A program made the position numbers and the translations under genes. Under the pieces are notes generated by a model. The model saw only the letters and a list, made by a program, of their open reading frames with translations. It was not told the origin of the DNA and searched no databases. DNA of 23,007 nucleotides from Auxenochlorella pyrenoidosa (Eukaryota; Chlorophyta; Trebouxiophyceae; Chlorellales; Chlorellaceae), in NCBI GenBank assembly GCA_001430745.1, contig KQ482042.1, forward strand, positions 2,425,276 through 2,448,282, in the 5' to 3' direction. Shown here piece after piece: positions 1-9,550 of the stretch (its first letter is position 1; every line of letters starts with the position of its first letter).

Positions 1-1636
1 ACCGGTTCTTTGCCGAGGAGTGCGACCAGCTGCAGGGCTTCCAGGTGCTGGCGGACGACCTGTCTGGCTTCGGCCAGCTGGCGACGCGCATGCTGCAGGT
101 GGGGCCCGACGGCAGAGGGCTCCACGCCTCTTTGAGGGGGCGCAAGGGGGGTGCTGGCGCACCTGCCTCCCCGCCCACACTGGAGGGCGCCCTTGAAGGC
201 TGCCTCTCCGCCCAAACTGGAGGGCGCCCTTTAAGGCGCGCGCAACGGATGCGCTGTCACCCAGAGATGCCAGCACACTGCCTGCGCTCCAGAGGCCTGC
301 CCGTTTGGCGGCCTCGCGAGCCGGCCATGCCCCCCTTGAAAGCCCCCGTACTGCACCCCCCTGTGCGTCCCGCAGCAAGTGAGGGATGAGTACGGCACTG
401 GCCGACCCGTGATGCTGTACGCCCTGCGACCAGGCGCAGCTGCCACCGCAGCGGCTGCCGGCATGGCACCAGCGGCGGCAGGTGATCCGGCTGAGCAGCG
501 GCGCCGCCTGCTGAACGAGGGCCTGAGCCTCTCGCATCTGGCGCCGCTGTGCAGCACATTTGTGCCGCTGGCGCCGCCGCTGCAGGCGCCGGGCGTGCTG
601 CCGCTGCTGCGTTGGCAGCCGGGCAACGCCTTCCATGCCAGCGCGCTGTGTGCGGCAGCCCTGGACACGGCCACGCTGCCGTATCGCCTGCTGGCCAGCG
701 GGTTGAGCCCTGCTGCCGCAACAGGTGAGCCTGCAGGCACAAGGGCTTGCAGGCAGTGATCTGGCGACCACCGTCTCTGCTGGCTGTTGTGCGAGGCCTG
801 CGCGCAACACAATTGTTGTGGAGACCGGCCCCCACCACATCGCCACGCTTGCTGTGCCCTGCTGTCCAGGCCGCAGCGGGATGTGGGACCTGTGCCAGCT
901 GCTCACTGCGCGACACCGCTCGCCGCTGGCCAGCATGTCGCTGTCGCTGCCCTGCCCGCCACTTCCGAGCGACATGCAGCAGGCGGCACAGCAGGCAGAC
1001 GCCCGCGTGCAGGGCGCCGGCGGCGCTGCGGGGGCCACAGCTGCGCCAGCGGCGGGAGCAGGAACACAGCCCGCCGGCAGCGGTCATGGCCACGATCAGC
1101 CATTCACAATGCAGCGGCTTGCCAGCCTCACCCCTGGCATACCCGAAGCAGGAGGCAGCGCCTGCTTTGCAGAGGTGGTCGTGCTGCGTGGCGCGCGGGC
1201 AGCAGGGGCAGCGGCGGAGCTGGGGGCTGCAGCCGGCGCGCTGGATGCCTCGCTAGCGGCTGAGCGGCGGCGCTGCGTGCGGCACCGCACAGTGGCTGCG
1301 CAGCCGCTGCCGGTCCCGCTGCCCTTCCCACGCGTCTGGGCGCCAGGACTGTCCCACAACGGCGACGTTCCCGCGGGCGCTGCTGGTGCGCTGCTGCTGG
1401 CGGGCGGTGGCAGCAGGGCGGGCCAGGACATTGCCAGCTGTGCAGCCCTGACTCGGCTGGGCGCCACAGCGGCATTTGGACCAGCAGTCAAGGCGGTGCA
1501 GCAGCGGTTTACAGCCGCGGCGTCGACGGCGCAGGGGCAGGCGACTATCGAGGGCTGGGGCTGGGGGCGTGAGGAGCTGGGCGGGCTGCAGGAGCGGCTG
1601 GCTGGCTTGGCGCACGCGTATGACGAGGAGGACTGA
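1..1636 (+). CDS. Misato/DML1 family tubulin-like protein, C-terminal part (5' end outside window)
   Basis: Three exons are visible: up to 98, 376-724 and 870-1636 (stop TGA), about 403 residues. Intron phases agree: phase 0 at 98/376 and phase 1 at 724/870. The first exon reads RFFAEECDQLQGFQVLAD, close to the conserved FFAEECDxLQGFQ block of Misato proteins. Later come a VVLRG motif after LASLTPG, a PLPFPRVW segment, and a C-terminal LAHAYDEED, all as in that family. Family knowledge: Misato/DML1 proteins combine tubulin-like and FtsZ-like regions and affect mitochondrial distribution and morphology in fungi and animals. About 150-200 N-terminal residues should lie upstream, since family members are about 500-570 residues long. 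A low-complexity Ala/Gly insert (about 975-1090) separates the conserved blocks. The assignment rests on motif recall, and the alga's role for the protein is inferred. Confidence 0.84.
171..237 (+). repeat. Two direct 30-bp copies (period 37 bp) inside a Misato intron
   Basis: The copies at 171-200 and 208-237 share the core ACTGGAGGGCGCCCTT, with about two mismatches over 30 bp. Both lie in the intron at 99-375. They look like a local tandem duplication. No coding or splicing role is visible. Confidence 0.7.
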
Positions 1637-2075
1637 TGCTGTTCTTGAAACAGAAGTATTTTCCTCCACCCTCTTTAGTGTAAGCTGCAGCAGGTCGGCC
1701 TGTTCAGTCTGGGTCTCCCAAAGCGGAGAGAAATTCGGTGTTCAGCGTGCCCAGCGCTTGCGGTGGCGGTGGGTGCCAATAGCACTGCCGAGCACAAGTT
1801 CGTATCGCGCACCTCTCTCGTCTTTCTTCAACCAGATCGAGAGTTGGTGGTAATGTATTTGCCGGGGCCGCTGGCACACTTCAACAGTCCGGGTCTCAGC
1901 GGCGGGCCGGCGGGCCGCTTATCGGAGGCCTTTGACAGCTCACGGGTGCGATTCAGCCACGTGCAAGGCAGCCGCCAGGCCTCCGAAACCCGGCATGTGA
2001 ACCATGTGAACGCCGACTCGCCGGCCAACCCTGTTCTGCCCCTGTGCCCTGAAACGGCTGCAGAGGAGCTCGGAA
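1637..2075. other. Intergenic region between the Misato and coiled-coil genes
   Basis: Holds the 3' UTR of the Misato gene (TGTAA at 1679) and the 5' region of the next gene on the same strand. It is less GC-rich than its neighbours. In-frame stops at 1998 and 2007 close the frame upstream of the ATG at 2076. I see no RNA gene or clear TATA box. Confidence 0.5.
1679..1683 (+). terminator. TGTAA poly(A) signal of the Misato gene
   Basis: TGTAA occurs 43 bp after the stop codon. This pentamer is the usual polyadenylation signal in chlorophyte nuclear genes. The position suits a very short 3' UTR. Confidence 0.5.
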
Positions 2076-5000
2076 ATGGCGGCAACCACCGGCTGGCACA
2101 TCCCAGCGTCCAGCAGCAGCATGGACGCAGGGGTGGCGGTGGCAGTGGCCGCCCGTGCCGAGGCTGAGGAGCTCAAGATGCTGCTGGCCGCCCAGGAAGC
2201 CGAGTCGCGCAACAGCGTCTTGGAAGCAGACATACGCATGGCCCAGGTGCGACCGCAGAAAACTGGGGTGGTCTCCTCATTGGCAACCCAGCTTTTGGGG
2301 GCTTTTGGGGCTCTCAAATGCCGGCCAGCCACCCAGGCACGTTTGTTGCCCTGGCTGCCCTGCAGCTGGAGGGCCAGCGGCAGGATGTGCAGGCGGCACT
2401 GACAGGCGCAGAGGCCGCAATTGTACAGCTGGAGCGCCAGCTGTCCACGCAGGGCGCGGCGCTGGAGGAGGGGCGGCGCGTGGTGCGCTCCCTGGAGCAG
2501 CGTGCCGCTGCGGCAGAGGCAACATCTGATGCCATGTCCCGCCGCGCAGCGGCTCTGGAGGGGCAGTTGCAGCAGGCTCATGCAGATGCCGCCGCAGCAC
2601 GGGCACGCCTGCGCGAGGAGGAACAGGCGCGGCGGTCGGCCGAGGCCAGGGCGGCAGCAGAGACTGGCGAGGCGCGGCGCAGCGCCAGTGAGGCGCGTGC
2701 AAAGTTGGCAGCGGCGCAGCAGGAGCATGCCGCCCACGAGACGGAGCTGCTGGGGCGCCTGCAGGAGCTGGGAGAGAAGCTGGAGGAGGAGCAGGAGCGG
2801 GTGGACTGGGAGGCGGAGGCGGCAGAGCGGCGGGAGCAGGCGATGAGAAGGGAGGCGGCTGCTGTGGCGGCACGGAACGAGGTTAGCACCCGGCACTGAG
2901 TATGCTTTGTGGATGCACGCATCACCTGCAGGTTTCGAGGGCACTGGGTTGGATGGCATGACCTGTGGACAACGGGACTTCTGTTGGCTGCCCCCGCAGG
3001 AGCGGCTGGCCGAGCTGCGGGCGGAGTTGCGGGAGCACCAAAGCATGCAAGAGGCAGCAGCAGAGGAGCAGCACAGTCTGCTGGATGAGCTCCAGCATGT
3101 GCAGGTGGGCGGGGTGACTGGGTAAGGGATAGCGTTCTGCCGCCGGCTGCCCCTGTTGGTCGGTTGGGTTCGCTGCTTCCTGCCCAAGGGAAACACAAAA
3201 CCTCAAGTTTATAGGCATATCCACATAGCAATGCAATAAGCAGAGGCAGGTGGCTGCTTGCTGCTCTGCTGGTGCTTGCTCTGGTTCCTCTGCTGCCCCC
3301 CTAAGCCGCCCCGGCGCCCAGAATCGCCACCCTGGCACTACCCACAGTACATCGCGCCCTCAGCACGCATCATTTCGCCCAAACCGGGTGCTTTCCTACC
3401 TTTCGGGACAGATCGTCCGCTTCGATTTGCTCTTTGGCGGCTAAACCTTTGCAAAGCGCACTGGGCTGTATCCCATCGCCACCCATGGCAGCCTTGCAGT
3501 TGTTGCTGGGATTGGGGTTGATCGCAACAGATGGCGTTGCTAGGCTCGATGCCAAGCTTGAACGGCTTGGGTCGCTGTGGGTCAGGCGGGCGCCGCCCAC
3601 CGACCCGCTGCCCCCACCGAGCTGCCGCTGCCAGTGTGGCAGCGCTCCTGTTGAGCAGTTTGGCCCAGCCAAACCGGCGGGGTTTTCATGGAAGGTGGGA
3701 ATGCGGCTGACCTCTGGACAGTGCAGCAGTCAGGAAGCGCACTGAGACCCCTTGCTGCGTGGCCCAGACATCAGCGCGTGGATTCCAGCCGCCGCAAACA
3801 AAACAATGCCCGTCCCAATGGAATTCTGAACTCTACTTGACCTTTAATTAGGCCTGTTTTAAATCCCATCCCATCTGGACCTGCACAGCTGCTAGCAGCA
3901 CAGCAGGTGGTCCTGAGTGCCCCTGAAGTGGGACAAAACACTGCTGCTGCCCCCAACCTACTCTCCCTGCAGGAGGAGCGTGCAGCGCTGCAGGAAGAGA
4001 TTGGCGCGCTCCGTGCTGAGCTGGTGGCAAAGCAGCAAGAGGCGGCCGCTGCAGCCGACACGCAGCGCGACACCTGCCAGGAGCTCACTGCCAAGTGCGA
4101 GCACCACGCGGCGGCAGCTGCCAGCCTGAGCTCACGACTGCAAGGGCTCAAGGCGCAGCTGGGGGAGCGAGACCAGCGGGCAGCGCAGCTGGCTGCGACG
4201 GTGGAGGAGCGAGACGCCTCGCTGGCCAAGCTGAAGAAGCTGATGCGCGACATGGATGGCCTGATTGCCGAGCTGAAGCGCACGGGGGCAGAGCAGGTGA
4301 GGCCCTGGGGAATTGGCGGGCCTGTTTCTGTCGCCGACCTGCTGCACAGTGCGCAGTGTGTGCACGGCAGCTTGGACAGGGTTGCACCTGTGCGGGGGTC
4401 AGCAATTTGTTGATGGCAGGCGCTGCTGCTCAGCCTAAACTGCCATGCATAGCCAACACGCCTCAGTCCACATGGCCAACTGCGCATCCATGCGTCCGGC
4501 CCACTGCGCGCAGGCGGCCAGCCTTGAGCAGCTTGAGCAGCAAGCCGCCGCCTCGGCAGCCGAGGCAGATGTGCTGCGCGAGGAGAACAGGGCCGCATCC
4601 GAGGCGCTGGCGCAGCATGCGGCGGCCGAGGCGGCTCTGGCGCAGCAGCTGCACAGCACCGAGGGGCGGCTGGCGCAGCTGGAGGGGAGGCACCGTTCCC
4701 TGCAGGCGGCACACTCCGCGCTGCAGGCGGCACACGGCGAGCAGGGGGCCACGCTGCGGGGCCGGCTGGCGCAGGCAAAGGAGGAGCTCGGGCGGGCGGT
4801 GGCAGCGCAGGAAGCGGCAGCGGCGGCGGCCGTCGCGGCACGCCAAGAGGTGTCGGCACTGCGGGGCGACCTGGAGGGGCTGCGCAGCGAGGCGGCAGCG
4901 GCGCGGCAGCGGCAGCAGCAGGCGGAGCATGAGGCGGCGGCCTGGCGGGGGCGCTACCAGGCAGTGCAACACGCCAACGATGGCCTGCGGCTGCAGCTGG

Positions 5001-5341
5001 CTGCCAGCAGCGGCGTCAGGCCCGCTGCCAGGGCTGTGAGGGCGGGGTCCTTGCCAACAGCTGGGGCGCAGCTGCCTCCGTCGCCTACCCAGCCGCTGGT
5101 TCGGGTGACGTCGCCTGGCTGCCGCATCACTGCGGCAGCGGTTGCAGCGGAGCAGTGGGAGGCACAGCATGCAACGCCGAGGGGCGCCGCCAACTCGCCG
5201 TCTCGGTCCGCCTTTGCTGACGGCAGCCCATGTTGCACAACCACTGTGTCGGCGGTCAAGGCTGCGTCGCCGGGCATCAACATCACAGCGGTGACGGTGC
5301 GCCGCCACCGCGCCGCTTCTCCAGCGCCAAACGAGGACTGA
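2076..5341 (+). CDS. Alanine/glutamate-rich coiled-coil protein, 647 aa
   Basis: Five exons, 2076-2246, 2366-2881, 3000-3104, 3973-4296 and 4514-5341, joined by four phase-0 introns with good GT...AG ends. The ATG at 2076 is the first in frame after stops at 1998 and 2007. From about residue 20 to 560 the protein is almost continuous heptad-like sequence rich in A, E, Q, R and L (for example LEGQLQQAHADAAAARARL), which predicts a long coiled coil. The last 80 residues are Ser/Pro/Thr-rich and carry three related 11-residue SP motifs. There is no signal peptide or membrane segment. Such proteins are often cytoskeletal, centrosomal or basal-body scaffolds, but nothing here fixes a role. Its neighbour Misato is tubulin-related, yet that is too little to infer a link. 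The exon structure is firm; the function is unknown. Confidence 0.8.
3105..3972 (+). other. 868-bp intron of the coiled-coil gene
   Basis: This is far longer than the other introns here (mostly 100-280 bp) and visibly less GC-rich than the exons. It starts GTGGGC and ends CCCTGCAG. I found no coding exon with matching phase and no RNA gene inside it. Confidence 0.6.
5102..5299 (+). repeat. Three copies of an 11-residue SP motif in the coiled-coil protein tail
   Basis: SPGCRITAAAV (codons from 5111), SPCCTTTVSAV (from about 5225) and SPGINITAVTV (from 5267) align without gaps as S-P-[GC]-[CI]-x-[IT]-T-[AV]-x-[AT]-V. They sit in the Ser/Pro/Thr-rich tail after the coiled coil. Confidence 0.65.
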
Positions 5342-5414
5342 CCCCTTGAGGGAGGTGCTGTCGTGATCGAGACAATCGTCTGTATGCCCTCTTTACTTGT
5401 TGTATGCGCTCTGT

Positions 5415-5419
5415 TGTAA
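5415..5419 (+). terminator. TGTAA poly(A) signal of the coiled-coil gene
   Basis: The pentamer lies 74 bp past the stop at 5341. This matches chlorophyte 3' ends and the neighbouring genes. Confidence 0.5.
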
Positions 5420-5721
5420 TCAATGTGCAAAGACACTTGAAGCCCGTTGTGATGACCTCGCAGCACCGCCCTGCTCCCGCCCTCCCTCCCAGGGGGGGCC
5501 CTGTCAGGGCTCCCGGCGACTCGGCTCACATGCGCGATCAAACCGGCTGAGACTTTTCATAAGAAATTCCACCGTTGCAAGTGCCAGCGGAACCAACAAT
5601 CGGAACCCCAGATTCAAGCAGCCGTCACTCACGAGTTCAGGGTATTCACGCACCGACACCTCGGCGCCTGCGATCGGAACGACAGTGATTCTGTCGAGCG
5701 GCCGCACTGAAGCAGCGAGCG
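5420..5721. other. Intergenic region upstream of the KYDP-repeat gene
   Basis: Contains no convincing coding sequence. A stop at 5686 closes the reading frame used from 5722 onward. The region probably carries the promoter and 5' UTR of the following gene. No TATA box is evident. Confidence 0.4.
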
Positions 5722-5877
5722 ATGGTGCCAGGAGAGGCTGCTCTTGCTGGTAGGGCGCTGGGGCCGTCCCCGCTGCCCAGGGGCACCAAACGGGCTTGCA
5801 GGCCGGCCGGTACTTCGCCAAGGGCGCAGGCAGCAGCTGATGGCAGCGCTGGCGCAGTGGCGGCGGGTTTGGCGCAG
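5722..5877 (+). other. Possible extra 5' coding exon of the KYDP-repeat gene
   Basis: An ATG at 5722 opens 52 codons that end in CAG before a good donor (GTGGGC). The next acceptor (CCCCTCAG at 6050-6057) continues in phase 0 into the frame of the ATG at 6076. The encoded stretch is rich in Ala, Gly, Arg and Pro and could be an organelle-targeting region. It could equally be 5' UTR, with translation starting at 6076. RNA data would decide. Confidence 0.35.
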
Positions 5878-6075
5878 GTGGGCGGCGCTGCAACGGGCGA
5901 CAAGGGCTTGCGCGGCTGCCAGTTTGTGCAGGCAGCCTGGTCATTGCATCAACAGCTGCATGGGGAGCCTGTACGCTGCTGTTGTGGCGGGCCGGTAGCA
6001 TAGCCTCACTGCCCTGCACGCTCACCGCCCGCTCCACCACGCCTGCCCACCCCTCAGCGCTCCTACCCGCACAAC

Positions 6076-8751
6076 ATGAGCAAGGCGGAGCGGCAAGCCG
6101 AGACCCAACGCCGCATTGCAGAGGCCAAGGCCCGCATGGCAGCGGCCCAGCAGCGCTTGGGCAGAGCTGCCACCGACGCCGGGCGCGCCGCCGCTTCGGC
6201 TGCAGCCGCCGCCACAAGCAGCGCTGCAGCGCTGGACAAGGCCACCGCGGTTCTCGGCTCTGCGGGCGCGTCGGCCGCCAGCAGCGCAACAGCAGCTGCA
6301 CTGGCCCTGGCCCGCCAGGAGGCGGACAAGTCCAACCAGGCGGTGGCTGCTGTGGCAGCTGCGGTTGCTGGGGAGGCGGAGCGCCAGCAGGTGGGCGGCA
6401 CTGCCTGCGTGCTTCCACGGGGGGCCCTGTACACAGGGGCGCATGCAGGAGTGAGCAGTGGATCAAGTGGAACAACCTGCTCGCTGTCGCACAGCCTGCA
6501 GGGTGCTGCTGAATTTCAGAGCTTGTAGCCATCATATTAAGCCGGCACTTCAACAAAGCAGGCAGCCAGACTTCTGAGGCCCGCGCGTGAGGCCCCGCCC
6601 TGCTCCCTGCAGGCCCTGCTGGAGCGCATGCGCAGCCAGCTGGCATCGCTGCAGGAGTATGTCCCACAGCAGCCACACGCTCATCACCATGTGCCACAGG
6701 CATCGGGAGTCGGCGGCCCCGCTGGAGCCCTCCGCACACATGTGGCAGCAACAGCGGCAGCCACTACTCGCACTGGCGCCGGCGCTGAGCTGTCTGTTGC
6801 GAGCGCTGATGGTGCAGGCCGCCAACTGTTGGCCGCTACGGGCCGCGTGGTGGCTGCTGCTGCTGTCGCCACTGCGGTCAGCGAGCAGGTGCAGCTGGCG
6901 CAGGCGGCAGCAGCGGCGGCGGCGGCACCGGCCGCCACTGCACGGCATGGGCAGCGGCGTGCATTTGACCCGCTGCACCGGCACGCTGGGCAGGCGCAGC
7001 AGGGTGAAAAAAAGCCGCGCTGGAGCACCGTCAACCTGTTGCTGGCCCCGCTAGTGCCTCTGCTGCGCAGCCTGGCAGCGCCCAGCAGACGCGCCCAGCA
7101 GGGGGCAGCCCGGGAGGAGGGGGCCAGCACGAATGGGTACGACATGCTGCTGGACGTGCTGTCATCACTGGCTGCAGGGGTGCAGGTGAGGGTGCGCCTG
7201 TGGGCCGCGAGCTGCTGTTGCCGGCCCTGCCCTGCAGCGCTTGCTCGACTTGCATCCTTCCAAGCACAGCACGCACATGGAGGCACTGGCTCCAGCCAGC
7301 AACAGCCAATCCAGACCCTGAAGTCCCTGCTCTGCTCTGTGTCGCTGCTGCTGCACAGGGCGATGCTCGCTACGACCCTCTGCGCGACCTGCTGGCCGCC
7401 GCCCCCACCTCGGGCCAGCCGCGCTACGACTTTGTCCGCAGCCTGGTGGGGCTGAGCTGCCGCCCATGCAGGCCCTTGCAGCTGCTGATCCTCATGGCTC
7501 GCCTGCACTCCCCATGCATCATTCTTCACCGGAGCTGCCAGCCAGCATGCGGTTTGCGGGGCCGTTCGCACCCTGCTCGGCACTAATGCTTACTTGACGA
7601 CTGCTTCCTTGCTTGCAGCTGCGTGGCCTGGCGGCTGCTGAAGTCGGCGACTCCGGCAGCCCCTTTGACATGGCACGCGGCCTGCTGCAGGTGAGTAGCA
7701 AGAGCAGGTCACCCTGCGCAGCCGTGCAGGCACACGCGAGCGGCACCCTGAGCGCTGCCATCAACAGAGGAACGACGCCGCACGAAGCTGCAGCCGTGCG
7801 CTTTGGGCCCTGTGCCTGCCAGCAGCTGCCATGGCAGGCGAGGTGCCAGGGTGGGCTTGCTGCAGGCTCCCTGGCCTGCTGGCGTGCCCCAAGGAGTGCC
7901 TGGGCCCTCCCCCTGCCGCAGCGGCTGCACGCCGGCGAGGGCCGAGCGCCCGCCAGCGGCGGCAAGTATGACCCGCTGTGGGTGCTGCTCAAGGAGGCGG
8001 CCCTGCTGGAGGTGGGCCTGGGGTCGGTGGCTGTGCACAGCGGGGCGGTCTGCCGTGCAGCGAGCCCTGCGCTGCGGTAGCCGCCTCGCCAGCTCGCCCG
8101 CCGATGCGTTGCCTGGCTCCCTGCCCCCAGCATAGAAGTGCACGCTGTAGGTGCCGCGCGGCCCCCGCCGCCAGCACAGGCATGCCCGGTCCGCCCTGTC
8201 GCTGCTGCCTGGCTTGAAGGCATGCCCACCCTCTGCCGTCGCTGCAGGAGTGGGGCCCGCCAGTGGGCTCCAAGTACGACCCGCTTGACGGCTTCTCCGG
8301 CTGGGCGGCCGCCCCGCCGGCCGCCCCGCGCTCCCGCTACTGCCCCTGGGGCGACCTGGTGGCGGCGGCCATGGCGTGGAGGCAGTCCCAGGGGCGCGTT
8401 GCCTCCAAGTACGACCCCTGGACCTTTGTGTCCGCCGCCGCGCGCGACCCCGCCTGGCACGGGCCCACCGGCGCCTCCAAATACTGCCCTGTGAGCGCCG
8501 CCCTGGACGCAGCGGCGGGCTGGGAGGCCCCCAGCGGGCACCAGCGGTACGACCCGGTGGGCGCAGCCCGCCAGGTGGTCGCCGGCTGGGAGGCCCAGCC
8601 CGCGGCCAGCGGCGCCGACGACCCGCTGGCCTGGCTGCTCGACGCGCTGCTCGACGGCTGGGCGGGCGACCGGCGGCAGCCGCAGCCGGCGGCGGGGCGG
8701 GGCCCGGCCAGCGCTGACGACGACGGCGGCGCGGTGTACAGCTTTGCGTGA
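6076..8751 (+). CDS. Ala-rich protein with a novel 24-residue KYDP repeat
   Basis: Exons are 6076-6390 (the exon itself from 6058), 6613-7185, 7359-7445, 7619-7690, 7922-8011 and 8248-8751. All introns are phase 0 and the total is 546 residues, or about 604 with the possible 5' exon. The first third (MSKAERQAETQRRIAEAKAR onward) is an Ala/Gln/Arg-rich helical or coiled-coil region that becomes poly-Ala. A hydrophobic stretch (VNLLLAPLVPLLRSL, about 7031-7075) precedes the repeats. The C-terminal half is about ten units beginning with GYDM, RYDP, RYDF, PFDM, KYDP, KYDP, RYCP, KYDP, KYCP, RYDP and DDP. Each is followed by a short helix-like segment, and most are 22-24 residues apart. I recognise no family and propose no function. 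The tail is acidic and Gly-rich (ASADDDGGAVYSFA). The exon structure is supported by phase and by the repeat period continuing across splice junctions. Confidence 0.74.
7132..8670 (+). repeat. KYDP protein repeat array split over five exons
   Basis: After splicing, the lead aromatic residues are spaced 20, 18, 23, 24, 24, 21, 24, 24, 22 and about 24 residues apart. The consensus is roughly [SG]-x-[KR]-Y-[DC]-P-[LVW], then a hydrophobic/Ala segment often ending in W. Introns interrupt the units inside the helix-like part, always in phase 0. Confidence 0.7.
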
Positions 8752-8819
8752 CCGGCTTGGCACCCTGGGACGCAGCGGCTGGGCCTGCCCTTGGCTGACA
8801 GTGTGGCACCTGCGCCCCC

Positions 8820-8824
8820 TGTAA
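8820..8824 (+). terminator. TGTAA poly(A) signal of the KYDP-repeat gene
   Basis: TGTAA lies 69 bp after the stop codon at 8751, the same arrangement as the two upstream genes. Confidence 0.5.
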
Positions 8825-9520
8825 GTCGCTGCATGCAGCATGCCTCTGTCGTCGTTCCGGCTGGGCGCCGGCCCCCTTCCCCTTGCGTTTGCGTGCACCC
8901 ATGCTCCCCCCCAACTCGCACTCGTCTGCAACTTGTGCCGTGTATCACTCGTTCAGATTCTTTAGCAGCAACCCCACCACTTGCTAGCCTACTCTAGCTT
9001 GTTACCACACAGCTTCCGCGCTCCTGGCTGGCTGCCCAGCCTTTGTGTGGCTGGCACAGGCCGTCCGACAGTCCAGAGCTGGGCAGGTGGATACCTGGCC
9101 CAGCAGCAACCCTCACACTTTCTTCGGCCTGTGTTCTGGCTTTGAGTCGCCGGAAGATGTCAGACCAGCTGCAGTTCTGGACAGGCAGGGGCACTTCTTG
9201 TGCCGTAAGGGCTGTGTTGTCAAGTACTGTTGGAGCTGGGGACAGCTGGCTTGGGCAGGAGGAGCCAGTGCTGCGTGCACTGTGCTTGTGTTCCAGTGTT
9301 ACAGGCAATGTTCCACACGACTGAAGCGCTGTTTGGACCAACCAGGAGTGTTCGCAGCAACTTGCCCCAGAGGAATCTGGCCCTGGCGCCAACTGCCATG
9401 CTGCGCCCAGCTGGCGGGAGGCGAGCTTGAGAATCGCAGGCTAACAACCCAACGTCTGTCTGCTCAGTCACTGTTCTCTCGTTTCCAAGCCGGATCACAT
9501 CGTTCCACACCCTTCAAGCC
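8825..9520. other. Intergenic region before the Cys-rich secreted protein gene
   Basis: This stretch is less GC-rich than the genes. Its open frames, such as 9045-9554, have no domain-like sequence and no splice support. It probably holds the promoter and 5' UTR of the gene at 9551. No RNA gene was recognised. Confidence 0.4.
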
Positions 9521-9543
9521 CTCCTTGTATCCGATACAAGGAG
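9521..9543. promoter_or_regulatory. Perfect 11-bp inverted repeat just before the ATG
   Basis: CTCCTTGTATC (9521-9531), one spacer base C, then GATACAAGGAG (9533-9543). All 11 pairs match, and the element ends 7 bp before the ATG at 9551. As DNA it is a strong dyad, possibly a protein-binding site. As RNA the one-base loop would have to open by a pair or two to form a hairpin in the 5' UTR. The role is inferred only. Confidence 0.55.
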
Positions 9544-9550
9544 TTTCGAC

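Noticed and set aside
1940..3196. Minus-strand open frame of 418 codons
   Set aside because: Antisense to the coiled-coil gene. Its Leu/Cys/Gln-rich sequence is the complement of Ala/Glu/Gln codons.
7519..8931. Minus-strand open frame of 470 codons
   Set aside because: Antisense shadow of the KYDP-repeat exons, rich in Arg, Pro and Ala with no recognisable domain.
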